Part shown: in pieces, positions 53,072 to 63,855 of the stretch
How positions within the stretch are numbered: the first letter of the stretch is position 1
Layout: every line of letters begins with the position of its first letter
From: Pogonophryne albipinna
Taxonomy: Eukaryota > Chordata > Actinopteri > Perciformes > Artedidraconidae
Assembly: GCA_028583405.1 (NCBI GenBank)
Contig: CM053244.1
Span: 4,455,925-4,519,924, forward strand
Length of the DNA: 64,000 nucleotides
Direction: 5' to 3'
Program-made: the position numbers and the translations under genes
The notes under the pieces: generated by a model
What the model saw: only the letters and a program-made list of their open reading frames with translations
Told to the model about the DNA's origin: nothing
Database searches by the model: none

Positions 53072-53073
<2 letters not shown>

Positions 53074-53105
53074 GATCCAGTTGTGATAGACACGTTTCGC
53101 CACTG

Positions 53106-53273
53106 TCGGGCACCTAGGCCCAGACCCAGGACCAGGTGGAGGGATTCCATCTCCACACTTGCCTGGGAGTGCCATTGAGTTCCACCAGTTAGAGCCAGTT
53201 GATCTGCTCAGGGAAAGGACTTGGGGCGCTGCTTCCTCTGCAACCTGACTACACATATACGCTGTTGACGAGG
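53106..53273 (+). pseudogene. LINE reverse transcriptase C-terminus and 3' UTR
   Basis: One frame reads [20 protein letters not shown] followed by a stop, the C-terminal end of a family of fish LINE reverse transcriptases (known text [15 protein letters not shown]). The segment up to CTGTTGACGA is nearly identical to 63684-63855 and joins a (GGAT)n array at exactly the same base as that copy does. It is the right part of a LINE split by the outer hAT. Confidence 0.85.
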
Positions 53274-55034
53274 GATGGAGGGATGGATGGAGGGGTGGAT
53301 GGATGGAAGGATGGAGGGATGGATGGATGGATGGATGGAGGGAGGGATGGATGGAGGGAGGGTTGGAGGGATGGATGGAGGGATGGATGGATGGAGGGGT
53401 GGATGGATGGATGGATGGATGGAGGGGTGGATGGATGGAGGGATGGATGGATGGATGGATGGAATGAGGGAGGGAGGGATGGATGGAGGGGTGGATGGAT
53501 GGAGGGATGGATGGATGGATGGAGGGATGGATAGATGGATGGAGGGATAGATGGAGGGAGGGATGGATGGATGGATGGAGGGAGGGAGGGATGGATGGAT
53601 GGATGGAGGGATGGATGGAGGGATGGATGGAGGGAGGGATGGATGGATGGATGGAGGGTGGGATGGATGGAGGGATGGATGGAGGGATAGATGGATGGAT
53701 GGATGGAGGGATAGATGGATGGAGGGAGGGATGGATGGATGGATGGAGAGATGGAGGGATGGATGGATGGATGGATGGAGGGATGGATGGATGGAGGGAT
53801 AGATGGATGGAGGGATGGATGGATGGATGGATGGAGGGATGGATAGATGGATGGATGGAGGGATAGATGGATGGATGGATGGAATGAGGGAGGGAGGGAT
53901 GGATGGAGGGGTGGATGGATGGATGGAGGGATGGATGGATGGATAGATGGATGGAGGGATAGATGGAGGGAGGGATGGATGGATGGATGGATGGAGGGAG
54001 GGAGGGATGGATGGATGGATGGATGGAGGGAGGGATGGATGGAGGGATGGATGGATGGAGGGATAGATGGATGGATGGAGGGATGGATGGATGGATGGAG
54101 GGATGGATGGATGGAGGGATAGATGGATGGATGGATGGAGGGAGGGATGGATGGAGGGAGGGATGGATGGAGGGATGGATGGATGGAGGGAGGGATGGAT
54201 GGAGGGATGGATGGAGGGAGGGATAGATGGATGGATGGATAGATGGATGGATGGAGGGATGGATGGAGGGATGGATGGATGGATGGAGGGATAGATGGAT
54301 GGATGGATGGAGGGATGGATGGATGGAGAGATGGAGGGATAGATGGATGGATGGATGGAGGGATAGATGGATGGAGGGAGGGATGGAGGGAGGGATGGAT
54401 GGAGGGAGGGATGGATGGAGAGATGGATGGAGGGATGGAGGGAGGGATGGAGGGAGGGATGGATGGATGGATGGAGGGATAGATGGATGGATGGATGGAG
54501 GGATTGATGGAGGGATAGATGGAGGGATGGATGGATGGATGGAGGGATGGATGGAGGGATGGATGGAGGGATGGAGGGATAGATGGATGGATGGAGGGAT
54601 GGATGGAGGGATGGATGGAGGGATGGATGGATGGAGGGAGGGATGGATGGAGGGATGGATGGAGGGAGGGATAGATGGATGGATGGATAGATGGATGGAT
54701 GGAGGGATGGATGGAGGGATGGATGGATGGATGGAGGGATAGATGGATGGATGGATGGAGGGATGGATGGATGGAGGGAGGGATGGAGGGAGGGAGGGAT
54801 GGATGGAGGGAGGGATGGATGGAGAGATGGATGGAGGGATGGAGGGAGGGATGGAGGGAGGGATGGATGGATGGATGGAGGGATAGATGGATGGATGGAT
54901 GGAGGGATTGATGGAGGGATAGATGGAGGGATGGATGGATGGATGGAGGGATGGATGGAGGGATGGATGGAGGGATGGAGGGATAGATGGATGGATGGAG
55001 GGATGGATGGAGGGATGGATGGAGGGATGGATAC
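53274..55034. repeat. (GGAT/GGAG)n satellite grown from a LINE tail
   Basis: About 1.76 kb of GGAT, GGAG and AGAT tetramers. Rare variants show a longer period: GGAATGAGGGAGGG occurs at 53461 and 53881 (420 bp apart), the AGAGATGG variant at 54419 and 54823, and the ATTGATGG variant at 54503 and 54907 (both 404 bp apart). Minus-strand frames of over 700 codons (His-Pro-Ser-Ile repeats) are artefacts. Confidence 0.97.
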
Positions 55035-55982
55035 ATTGACAGAAGAAATGGACAAGATCAATTATAGTTTTCAGTATATCTATAGTATATGTTTTTTTTT
55101 CCAACTTTTTGCAATTCTTTTATAAAATTCAAGTGAAAACCCGTGAGCTCACATGATAAAGATAAACTAGAAGAGCAAATGACCTTCGGAGGAATAAAAA
55201 GAGGCATCAAATCAGTGGAAGATCTCTGGCTCTCGAGTCACATTTCTTAAAGCATTTGATGAAAGCATATTTCCACACTTAGGAGAAATGCATAGAGTTA
55301 ACCTTTAAATCAAAGGTTGACTGCACTGTGTCAACTCACCAGGGGAAGCAGAGCTGCTGCTTGCATTGAGATCAACTGGAATATGTGTTTCAATCCCATT
55401 TAGATGACCGTGTTCAATCAGGACAAATACTCGGGAGGGTAATTACAGTTTGGAGAGCCATTTGTGCTTTTTATAGGAATTATTTTCCAGCAATTAGCTT
55501 GGTTTGAATGTATATCTGCATCCTCTAACACTTACGCCAATCCTCAACTACAACAACTTGTTGGTGTGCACAAACAAAAGAAGTCAAACACTGAAACGTG
55601 TGCAAGCAACTCAAGTGTTTCTAGACGCTTGCAAACTCTTCTTACTGCAACAAACGTATATCACAAAGCTGCCCCCGCTGTGGCTCCTTCTTCTAGCCTT
55701 CAAAGCTCCTGCTCCTCCCGAGCATCCATCGATAGGCCATGAGTGTCCTGGGAGGAAGTTAGTCTTGTCGCTCCGCACCCCCTGCTTTGCCGGGCTTATC
55801 GGAGAGCGATGATGTGAGAGTCTACTCCACGATTACCAAGGCAGAACACATTCTTCTTTCTCACGATAATCCATTCTGCCGTGTTGGCACATGGTATTTG
55901 TGTGACTAATATAACCATTAGTGTATGGAGTTTTATGGTCCAATATATATTTAAGAGGCAGACCGCACCTTCAGCAATAATC
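55035..55982. other. Mostly unassigned; repeat C copy 2 at 55589-55665
   Basis: Apart from the 75-bp match to 50452-50530 no feature is recognised. Confidence 0.5.
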
Positions 55983-56325
55983 TATACGCCTACTGCCTGG
56001 ATTTGCTTTATGGTTTTCACTCTCTTTGGTTCATTTCGTCTTTTTTAAATTCAGTAGGTGAACCTATATTTTCATCAAAGAGTGTGTGTTGGATTAACTG
56101 TATTAAACTAAGAGTGTAGTGTGTGCTCATGTGTTTGATTGTTGGTTTAAAGACTATAGAGACAAAATACACTTCAGTAATAAACATCTTATTAATATTT
56201 GTCTTGTATTTATTGGCATTGAATTTTATATTGAGGTTATCCAAAAGTATCCAGGTTACATTACTTTGATATTTTAATGTTCAGATTAAATGACTGATTA
56301 CATTTCATTACAGGTAGCTATTTGG
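55983..56325 (+). repeat. Dispersed repeat family B, copy 2
   Basis: Matches 15245-15535 (see shared motifs there) with several insertions, ending CATTACAGGTAGCTATTTGG. Confidence 0.75.
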
Positions 56326-56768
56326 TATACATTGTTGAAGTAACCCTCCTAACTCTAAGGGGTCAGTGCCTTAAATTGCTTTGGATGAAAGAGACAGCTG
56401 AATGACATGTTATGTATCAGTGAATATTAAAATGTTTGAATGTGTTTGGTTATAGAAAGGGAATGAGCAGAACAGTTCCTTTGAATTCTGTGAGAGATCC
56501 CTCAGAGGCAAATCTATTTGTACAGCCATTTGATATAAATAGCCAATTCTCCGACTTCATTAAAAAGATATCTGCTCCAAAATGAAACTGATTGGCAAAC
56601 TTGTTCATTCTAATACACAGTCTAATTTCCCTCAAAGGCTTTCATAAAAGGAACTACACCTAGTTGGTTAATAAGTGCCAAATATACAAATGTTTATTCA
56701 CCCCATGGGTTGTATGCATTTTCAGAGATATCTGACAACGCCATACCTCAAAGACCTTGAACGCAAAC
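56326..56768. other. No recognisable feature
   Basis: Unassigned sequence left of the hAT cluster. Confidence 0.5.
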
Positions 56769-56776
56769 ATAATAAG

Positions 56777-57785
56777 TAGGGGTGTAACGGTATCCGTATT
56801 CGTCCCGTACCGTCACGGTTCGGCACATGCAGTCACACGGCGAATACGCCTTTTTTTACGAGTGTGAAAAAAGTCTGTCACTCAGGGCAGCATTACACTA
56901 TATATAATCCAGGGGGCGGTATTGCGCCTAAAAGCCAGCCGCCCGTAAATAACAAATGAAGAACAAGAACAAAACACAACAAAACGAACACAATGCATGA
57001 AGAAGAACAGTTAGTAGCTATGGCGAGTTCACACAACACACAGGAGCTAGAAGACCCACTTGCTTCTTTTAAATCAGCTGTGTGGGAACATTTCGGGTTC
57101 CCTGTGGACTACAACAACGATGGGGTGCGAGTTGTGGATCGGACGAGGACGGTGTGTCGGCGTTGTTCGACAGCGGTGCGGTATGCTAGTGGTAACACGT
57201 CAAACATGCTCAATCACATCCGAGTCAGTCTCAGTCCCCAGCGAGAGGGTTTTCTCGACGGCAGGTGACATAGTTACTGCCAACAGATCTGCCCTCACTG
57301 CTGACAACGTAGACAAACTCATCTTTCTGAAGAACAACTTGAAAACAGAGGAAAGCTTGAGTACCTTTATTTAGGCATAATGACCTCACACACTCACAAG
57401 TTAATTACACATGTTAGACATTGCTCCTAAAGGTACAGATTTTATTTTGTTTTATTTATTTTAATATGTTCAAGACATTCTTTTTAGTTGTTCAGCTTAT
57501 TTAAACTTTTTGTTTGACATCAGCCATTATAAATAATATGGCCATCTGAGTGTGCGTGGTACTGTTTGTGGTTTGTTTTTAACTGTGTAATACAGTTAAT
57601 GATTCCAAATGTTAGAGTTCCTTATTTTCATACCAAAACTTGTACAACTGTTAAATAAATAACAGCAAAAGAAATTATGCATTTGGGACTTTTCTTTGCT
57701 TTTCCTTGTTGTACCGAACCCGTACCGAACCGTGACCCCCAAACCGAGGTATGAACCGTAACTTCTGTGAACCGTTACACCCTTA
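56777..57785 (+). mobile_element. hAT element with perfect 8-bp target duplication
   Basis: The ends TAGGGGTGTAACGGT and, in reverse complement, TAAGGGTGTAACGGT are flanked by identical ATAATAAG (56769-56776 and 57786-57793). The 1009-bp body encodes the two ends of a BED-type hAT transposase with the centre deleted. Confidence 0.96.
56993..57375 (+). pseudogene. BED-type hAT transposase, internally deleted
   Basis: The start ATG at 56993 opens MHEEEQLVAMASSHNTQELE, then a BED zinc finger: FKSAVWEHFGFPVDYN, the CRRC Cys pair and NTSNMLNHIR with the first zinc His. Directly afterwards the text jumps, in another frame, to the C-terminal hATC domain (VSVPSERVFSTAGDIVTANR, then VDKLIFLKNNL) and a stop at about 57375. 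The junction is near 57222-57232. The second zinc His and the whole RNase H-like catalytic core are missing, so it is dead. A complete protein of this family is about 600-700 residues. Confidence 0.92.
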
Positions 57786-57793
57786 ATAATAAG

Positions 57794-58367
57794 GTATGGC
57801 ACAGGTCAACTTGTTCTACCTGGAAGTGTGTGACGAGCAAAAAACGTCTGATTCTGCTTTATTTACAAGAATAATCTGAGAAGAGAACGTGCCCCCAGTA
57901 GGTCACATTCATCGAGCCGCTGCCCCTTAATCAGGCTTGGGTTAAGTGCTGGAGCATATGAAATAAAGTCCCTTGTGTTTGATTTACTGGAGGCGTACTT
58001 GATTTATACTACCCTCAAGTTTTATATGTCCCTTAAGTGGGAGCAGTACTTGCAAGAAAAGATCAATCAGATGTTCAACAGATCACAGTGGGTTGCAGAG
58101 AATCCCAGGAGTAGACACAAGGCATAATGACTATTAACAATGAATTAAATCACGTCTTTAAACATTTCTCTACACATTTCCATGGAGGGAAAAACAATCA
58201 GTCGGGTGAGATCATTTGACTTACCGCAATGCAGATTGGGTCGTTTCAAGAGTTGTTTTAATGTGACAGTATTCTTGTTCTGTGTCGCTTCAGGAAAACT
58301 CTTGAGTCTATTCAAAGTGAAACATTTAATTTTCAACACGTTGTAAAGGAGTACGTTTCTCTCTATA
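57794..58367. other. No recognisable feature
   Basis: Unassigned sequence between two hAT elements. Confidence 0.5.
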
Positions 58368-58603
58368 TATATATTCATGGCCGTATCCACCATTGAGGTC
58401 ACCGAGGTCCGGACCTCGGTAATTTTTTCCGAGCTGTGTATAACAAAACTTGTGAAATAATTGCACTAAACGGGGTTCTTTGTAGTACTTCCATTTACTG
58501 ACGATGGGGGCGCTGCATAACTACGTAGCCTCTGTTAAAGCAACCAGAAGAAGACGACATGTATCAACAAACCACCGCAGCTCGGACTTGTACCGGATCA
58601 GCG

Positions 58604-59190
58604 GAGGAGTGATGAGGTATCTAGAGATCTGAGTCCAGAGGAGGAGTGATGAGGTATCTAGAGATCTGAGTCCAGAGGAGGAGTGATGAGGTATCTAGAG
58701 ATCTGAGTCCAGAGGAGGAGTGATGAGGTATCTAGAGATCTGAGTCCAGAGGAGGAGTGATGAGGTATCTAGAGATCTGAGTCCAGCGGAGGAGTGATGA
58801 GGTATCTAGAGATCTGAGTCCAGCGGAGGAGTGATGAGGTATCTAGAGATCTGAGTCCAGCGGAGGAGTGATGAAGTATCTAGAGATCTGAGTCCAGAGG
58901 AGGAGTGATGAGGTATCTAGAGATCTGAGTCCAGCGGAGGAGTGATGAGGTATCTAGAGATCTGAGTCCAGAGGAGGAGTGATGAGGTATCTAGAGATCT
59001 GAGTCCAGCGGAGGAGTGATGAAGTATCTAGAGATCTGAGTCCAGCGGAGGAGTGATGAGGTATCTAGAGATCTGAGTCCAGCGGAGGAGTGATGAGGTA
59101 TCTAGAGATCTGAGTCCAGAGGAGAGATGAGGTATCTAGAGATCTGAGTCCAGAGGAGTGATGAGGTATCTAGAGATCTGAGTCCAGCGG
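58604..59190. repeat. 37-bp minisatellite, about 15 copies
   Basis: Units GATGAGGTATCTAGAGATCT + GAGTCCAGAGGAGGAGT, with a CAGAGG/CAGCGG variant and two shortened units near the right end (59125-59160). Confidence 0.96.
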
Positions 59191-59487
59191 CTGCTTGTGT
59201 TTCTGTTCATCAGGACATCATAGGACCAGCAGATCCTGTGTGAACGCTCTACGTTAGTCAGTGGACGTCCGACAACATGCACACTAACTTATATTGCAGC
59301 TATAGGCTATACTTTGGTTTAAATTGCGTGAATAAACTAGCTAGAGAGCTAAAGTTAATTACGTTCATCCAATGTCAGAAGGATTACCTTTTAACAAACG
59401 TTGTAATGTTTTTCTTTCATTTCAATTTGAGTAAAACATTGAGGATATAACATTGTATTGTTTTCTTTTTACACTGACTCAGATATA

Positions 59488-59522
59488 ATGAAAAGACTAC
59501 GTCAGTCGAAGCTCAGCTTTGG
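59488..59522 (+). other. Possible first transposase exon
   Basis: ATG at 59488 gives MKRLRQSKLSF, then GGTAAGAG, a good splice-donor match. Many hAT/ZMYM-like transposases begin with a short basic KR..Q..L.SF segment. A charged, Glu-rich stretch at 60085-60250 could be part of a later exon. Function is inferred only. Confidence 0.35.
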
Positions 59523-59523
59523 T

Positions 59524-59524
59524 A

Positions 59525-59556
<32 letters not shown>

Positions 59557-59596
59557 CGAGAGAGAGCGAGAGAGAGAGCGAGAGAGAGGGAGAGAG

Positions 59597-59687
<91 letters not shown>

Positions 59688-59700
59688 CAGAGAGAGAGAG

Positions 59701-59776
<76 letters not shown>
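59524..59776. repeat. (AG)n microsatellite
   Basis: About 125 AG units with CGAG and GGCAG interruptions. Confidence 0.98.
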
Positions 59777-59779
<3 letters not shown>

Positions 59780-60821
59780 CTGCAGGTCTGCAACTGCAAC
59801 TCCAGTCACACACAAGAATGTAGGCTTAATAACCCCATCCATCTATCTATCTATTTATCTATAACAATAGTCTTCATTTATAGACAATAGGCATAATTGT
59901 AAAACAACATAAACATCTATTGCAGTTATGATGTCATAATAACATACAATTTTATAAAACACAATTTGCTTACATCTTTGTTCTCTTTTGAGAATCAAAC
60001 AAAACTGATTTAAATAAAAAAAATAATGCAAACAAACAAGTGAAATGATCTAAATGTCTGAATTGCTTTTAATTCACTGACAAGTGAGGAGGAGCAAAAA
60101 GTGAGGAGGAGCAAACAGTGAACAACGAGGGAGAGGTTGAACAAAGAGAAAGAGTAGAGGACAGAGAGAGTAATGAACAGGAAGAAGACAGAGAGACTCA
60201 AGAAGATGGAAGAGAGGGTGCAGGTTATGGAAAGGAGAGAGACATGGAAAATGAATGTTGACAATGTGTTGTGATCATTTTAGCCTCTTCTGCATCTCCA
60301 GATCATTAATAGTAACAATCAACTGATTCAAAACTATTGATGCTGCAGCCCACTGACATGGTTTGAAATCGATATATTATCCATTTTGTGACCCCCCATA
60401 GGACTTAAAAAGCACCTAACTAGATCATGAAAATCCCCAAAATCTCGGGGGGTATCCCCCGAACCCCCCTCACATGTTTGGACCTCGGTATTTAGGAAAT
60501 CCTGGATACGGCCCTGTATATATTCACTGCTCTTCTCTGGCTGCAGTTTGATTTCTTTTCATCTGGAGTCTACATGTATCTTGCCCAAAGCCTTAAAACA
60601 TATCCCTGAAGAAGAGACAGTGTTTGAAACATAAAATAAGAACCGCCCTGGGACAAGTCAGGAAGTCCTGCTGTCAGAAAATTGTTTTCCAGACTGGGCA
60701 ATGTCTCCAGTGCAAATGACTGTTTTGTGTGTTGATGCGCGCCTGGTACACCTTTGTTTTGCCCTCCAAACAATTCAACTATTAGTGTAACTGATAGTCC
60801 CAATTATGAAGGTGTCAAGGC

Positions 60822-61927
60822 CAGTGGCGAGCCGTGACTTTTATATCCAGGCCCTCTGACCCCCCTTCCCTCGAAAAAAAAAGCAGAGATATTACGTCAC
60901 AGCGTATACTTCAGCGGAATATCAAAACAGCGGCCCGGGGTGCAAAACGCATCAATGACAGCGACCCTCTACCACACAGAACAACACCATTTATATAAAC
61001 ACCTATCATGACAGGGCACCCACAGCCAAGTAACAATTACAAATGAATGAAGTCGGCACGGCGGCCCGCATTGAAAAGGACTCAGGCCTACCTTTGATGA
61101 TCAATCACTGAAACACTAAGTCCGTCCTCCTGTCCTTCTGGATGAAGCACTTGATGGTCATTCAGCTGATCCTTTGCCACTCCAGTTTATCATTGGAACT
61201 CAATCTTGAAAATGACTCGGTTAATAATTTTGCAAACGATGTCATCACTATCACTGACATGTGCCAGCCATCATGAACAAACTTATGCTAATCATAAATC
61301 TATCGATTAGATTTATGATTCGAAAATAATAAAAGTAGGGTAGACATGTGGATATTATCCGGCTGAACAAAACGTGCATTTATCTAACGGGTTCGTTTTC
61401 CACAGACCTTACTTCCAGCTATTTTCCAAAACCCTATGGAGAAATCCCGTTGCTTTCTGTCGAGGGAACCAGCAGCTTACTTCCGGGTTTTAGGACGCGT
61501 CACTGCACCACTTGCATAGACCTCACAGCGGGCGGAACTTGTCATAAAGTCCGCGAAAATAGTGCCCGCCCATTTAGAGGGAAGATATGATTGGTCAATT
61601 GTACTGTCATTTGACATTACTCTCTCATTGAGTTACTATAGCGGGCCCTCTGTGAATGTAGAGAGGGACCAACAAGCTCTCCCGTCTTCACATAACTCGC
61701 AGAGACGGCATTTAACCCTTCACATTCCAACAGAAACTGAACAGGCAGATTCGAAGGATTTATTTATTTGGAAATGTTATTTTAAATACAATTAAATCAA
61801 GTTATTTTGGTAAAACTAATGAAAAATGTAACAACAAAAAATATTTTAATTTTTTTTTTTTTTTTTTTTATGTTTTCAAAAAAATTATTTTTTAATATCT
61901 TAGGCTCACACAGACGGCTCGCCACTG
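60822..61927. mobile_element. hAT MITE with perfect 8-bp target duplication
   Basis: Exact 14-bp inverted ends CAGTGGCGAGCCGT. The flanks GTCAAGGC (60814-60821 and 61928-61935) are identical. The 1106-bp interior has no transposase frame. The terminus differs at one base from that of 41311-41976, so these are related families. Confidence 0.96.
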
Positions 61928-62198
61928 GTCAAGGCATTCTCAAGGATCCATATCATTTGTATTCTATTCTACGTCTAGATCAGTGGTTCCCAAACGCTGT
62001 GCCGCGGCACACTGGTGTGCCGTGAGGCAAGTCCGGGTGTGCCGTGGGATTTTGTGACAACCATACGTTATTATTGCAATATACAACTACACAAAAATAA
62101 TTATTTTTTAATTTACTATATCAGTACTTTGTAGGTTTATATGTACGTAATCTGCGCGATTTGCGCGTCCACATCTCCACGTGCAGTGCTGCATAAAC

Positions 62199-62464
62199 AT
62201 GGCTGAGTCAGCGATAACTCTCGAGGGGTGGAGGTATGCCCATTATTTTGAGTTGGTCCGAAGAATAGACAGGAATGTGACGGTGAGGTGCAAACTGTGT
62301 CCAGGCCAGAAGCTGTTATCCACTGCTGGAAACACCACGTCAAACCTCAACAAGCACCTGCAAAGAACACATGCTAAGGTGAAGCTACCGCACACGCTAT
62401 TAGTTGTTTGTTTATATCACATAGTCTGTTCTTCTTCTCTGTCTTCCGATTGTTGCCTGTTTTG
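62199..62464 (+). pseudogene. BED zinc-finger exon of a hAT transposase
   Basis: From ATG 62199 the frame reads MAESAITLEGWRYAHYFELV, then the BED finger VRCKLCPGQKLLST, NTTSNLNKHLQRTHAK (Cys-x2-Cys and His-x4-His zinc ligands complete). After THAK comes GGTGAAG, a plausible splice donor; the frame runs on to a stop at 62464 without further family similarity. BED fingers bind the transposon ends. The catalytic core is absent. Confidence 0.85.
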
Positions 62465-62539
62465 AATGACAAATACACACTACCGCCGCCTGCTGGTAAG
62501 GAGAGTTATTGCCACTCACGCATGCGCAGTTCGTACGTG

Positions 62540-62645
62540 CTCGGCGAGTAAAGTAACGAGTTACTTTATGTAGATAGTAACGAAGTAGTGTAATATATTA
62601 CTTTTTTAAAAGTAATATATTACATTTTTTTAGTAACGACCCCAT
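62540..62645. repeat. Repeat fragment nested in the hAT element
   Basis: GTAACGAGTTACTTTA, AAAAGTAATATATTACA and AGTAACGACCCCATCTCTGG resemble the end of another common fish DNA repeat rich in GTAAC/GTTAC palindromes. It sits between the BED exon and the C-terminal piece. Confidence 0.5.
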
Positions 62646-62649
62646 CTCT

Positions 62650-62790
62650 GGAGTTGGCGTTCTCTACTCTGGTTTACATGAAGAACAACAGGAGGTCACG
62701 CCTCTCTGTTGAACAGGACTTGCGAGTGGCCCTCTCCTCAGTGCCACCAAGGATTAAAACATTCTGCGCGCCCCCGACAGGCACATGTAT
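62650..62790 (+). pseudogene. hAT transposase C-terminal piece
   Basis: One frame reads LELAFSTLVYMKNNRRSRLS, then VEQDLRVALSSVPPRI. This matches the known pattern FSt...mK...R.RL.ve.dLr.aLS...P.i at the C-terminus of ZBED5-like hAT proteins. The catalytic middle is deleted between this piece and the BED exon. Confidence 0.72.
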
Positions 62791-63312
62791 CTCACTAATT
62801 TGTAAGTCGGCAAAATATTTACAATAGCACATGTTTCAATGCTGATTGCTGAAATGTTACATTTATAATTTGTAGTTCAGGACCATGGACAGTGCAGCTT
62901 CCTTGCATTGACAGTTCTCTGTGCTGAATTTCTGCAGAGCTTCCTTTGCCTCATTTTTAATGTTGTGACCTGTCTGGTTTAAATGAGTGTGTTGCTGCTT
63001 TGATGAAGCCTAATTTGATAAAGTTTCAAATTAATTTCTGAAATATTTCGTTAATAAATATTTCATGAGTAATATAGTTGTCTTTGTCACATTTTATTTG
63101 GCATGAGTAAATAATTATGCACATTTACAGATATTTTACATGATATGAGTGATAACGTGTTATAAGGGCTATTTTGCACAATAGGTGTGCCTTGAGATTT
63201 TTACTTGTCCTTTGGTGTGCCTTGGGCACAACACGTTTGGGAACCACTGGTCTAGATGTTAATGGTAGGAACTTGAAGAGAACGTTTACACAACTTTAGC
63301 CAACCAGTTACC

Positions 63313-63855
63313 TTGATCAGAATCTACACATATAATCCCTACAAGTCAAAACCTGATTTGGAAATATTACGAAACAACTTGTTCTTGAGCGAAGGGACAG
63401 TGGAACGTGAGATGGGCCGGACAATGGGCGTTGTGATGAAGAGGGAGCTGAGCCAGAAGGCAGAGCTCTCAATCTGCTGGTCCATCTTTGTTCCTTCCCT
63501 CCCCTATGGTCATGGAGGATGGGTCATGGCCGAAGGAACAAGATCACAGATACAAGCAGACGGAATGGGTTTTCTCCGTAGGGTGGCTGGCATCTCCCTT
63601 AGGGATAGGGTGAGTAGTTCAGTCATCCAGGAGGGACTCGGATTGGAGCCTCTGCTTCTTTTCGAAGAAAAGAGCCAGTTGAGTTAGTTCGGGCACCTAG
63701 GCCCAGACCCAGGACCAGGTGGAGGGATTCCATCTCCACACTTGCCTGGGAGTGCCATTGAGTTCCACCAGTTAGAGCCAGTTGATCTGCTCAGGGAAAG
63801 GACTCGGGGCGCTGCTTCCTCTGCAACCTGACTACACATATACGCTGTTGACGAG
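63313..63855 (+). pseudogene. LINE reverse transcriptase C-terminus, copy 2
   Basis: The frame reads KRELSQKAELSICWSIFVPS, LPYGHGGWVMAEGTRSQIQA, FLRRVAGISLRDRVSSSVIQ, LGLEPLLLFEEKSQLS, then a stop. This is the region after the catalytic FADD box in a widespread fish LINE reverse transcriptase family (RTE/jockey-type). The neighbouring frame continues [20 protein letters not shown], so at least one frameshift or stop inactivates it. Bases 63684-63855 are nearly identical to 53106-53273. Confidence 0.87.

Larger units (their letters stand above)
50627..53105. mobile_element. Outer hAT MITE, split by a nested hAT
   Basis: The left end is CAGTGGTGAACCGTCAGGGC; the right end in reverse complement is CAGTGGCGAAACGTGTCTAT. 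Both match the two ends of the 41311-41976 element, in inverted orientation. The flanks CCGGGCAC (50619-50626) and TCGGGCAC (53106-53113) agree at 7 of 8 positions. Without the nested insert it is only about 227 bp, of which about 63 bp is a GT tract. Confidence 0.88.
58376..60516 (+). mobile_element. hAT-like element carrying a minisatellite
   Basis: The left end is CATGGCCGTATCCA; the right end in reverse complement is CAGGGCCGTATCCA. The flanks are identical TATATATT (58368-58375 and 60517-60524); since they are AT-rich this is slightly weaker than for the others. Subterminal GGACCTCGGTA occurs near both ends in the same orientation. The 2141-bp body contains a 37-bp minisatellite, an AG microsatellite and a short exon-like frame. 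Confidence 0.88.
61981..63249 (+). mobile_element. hAT element (CAGTGGTTCCCAAACG ends)
   Basis: Exact 16-bp inverted ends CAGTGGTTCCCAAACG with further GTGTGCC-rich subterminal similarity. The flanks GTCTAGAT (61973-61980 and 63250-63257) are identical. The 1269-bp body encodes a BED finger exon and a C-terminal transposase piece, with a foreign repeat between them. Confidence 0.96.

Noticed and set aside
52975..55104. Minus-strand frame of 709 codons (His-Pro-Ser-Ile repeats)
   Set aside because: It is a translation of the GGAT/GGAG satellite and the adjoining LINE and GT tract. Similar frames exist in all phases and there is no exon structure.
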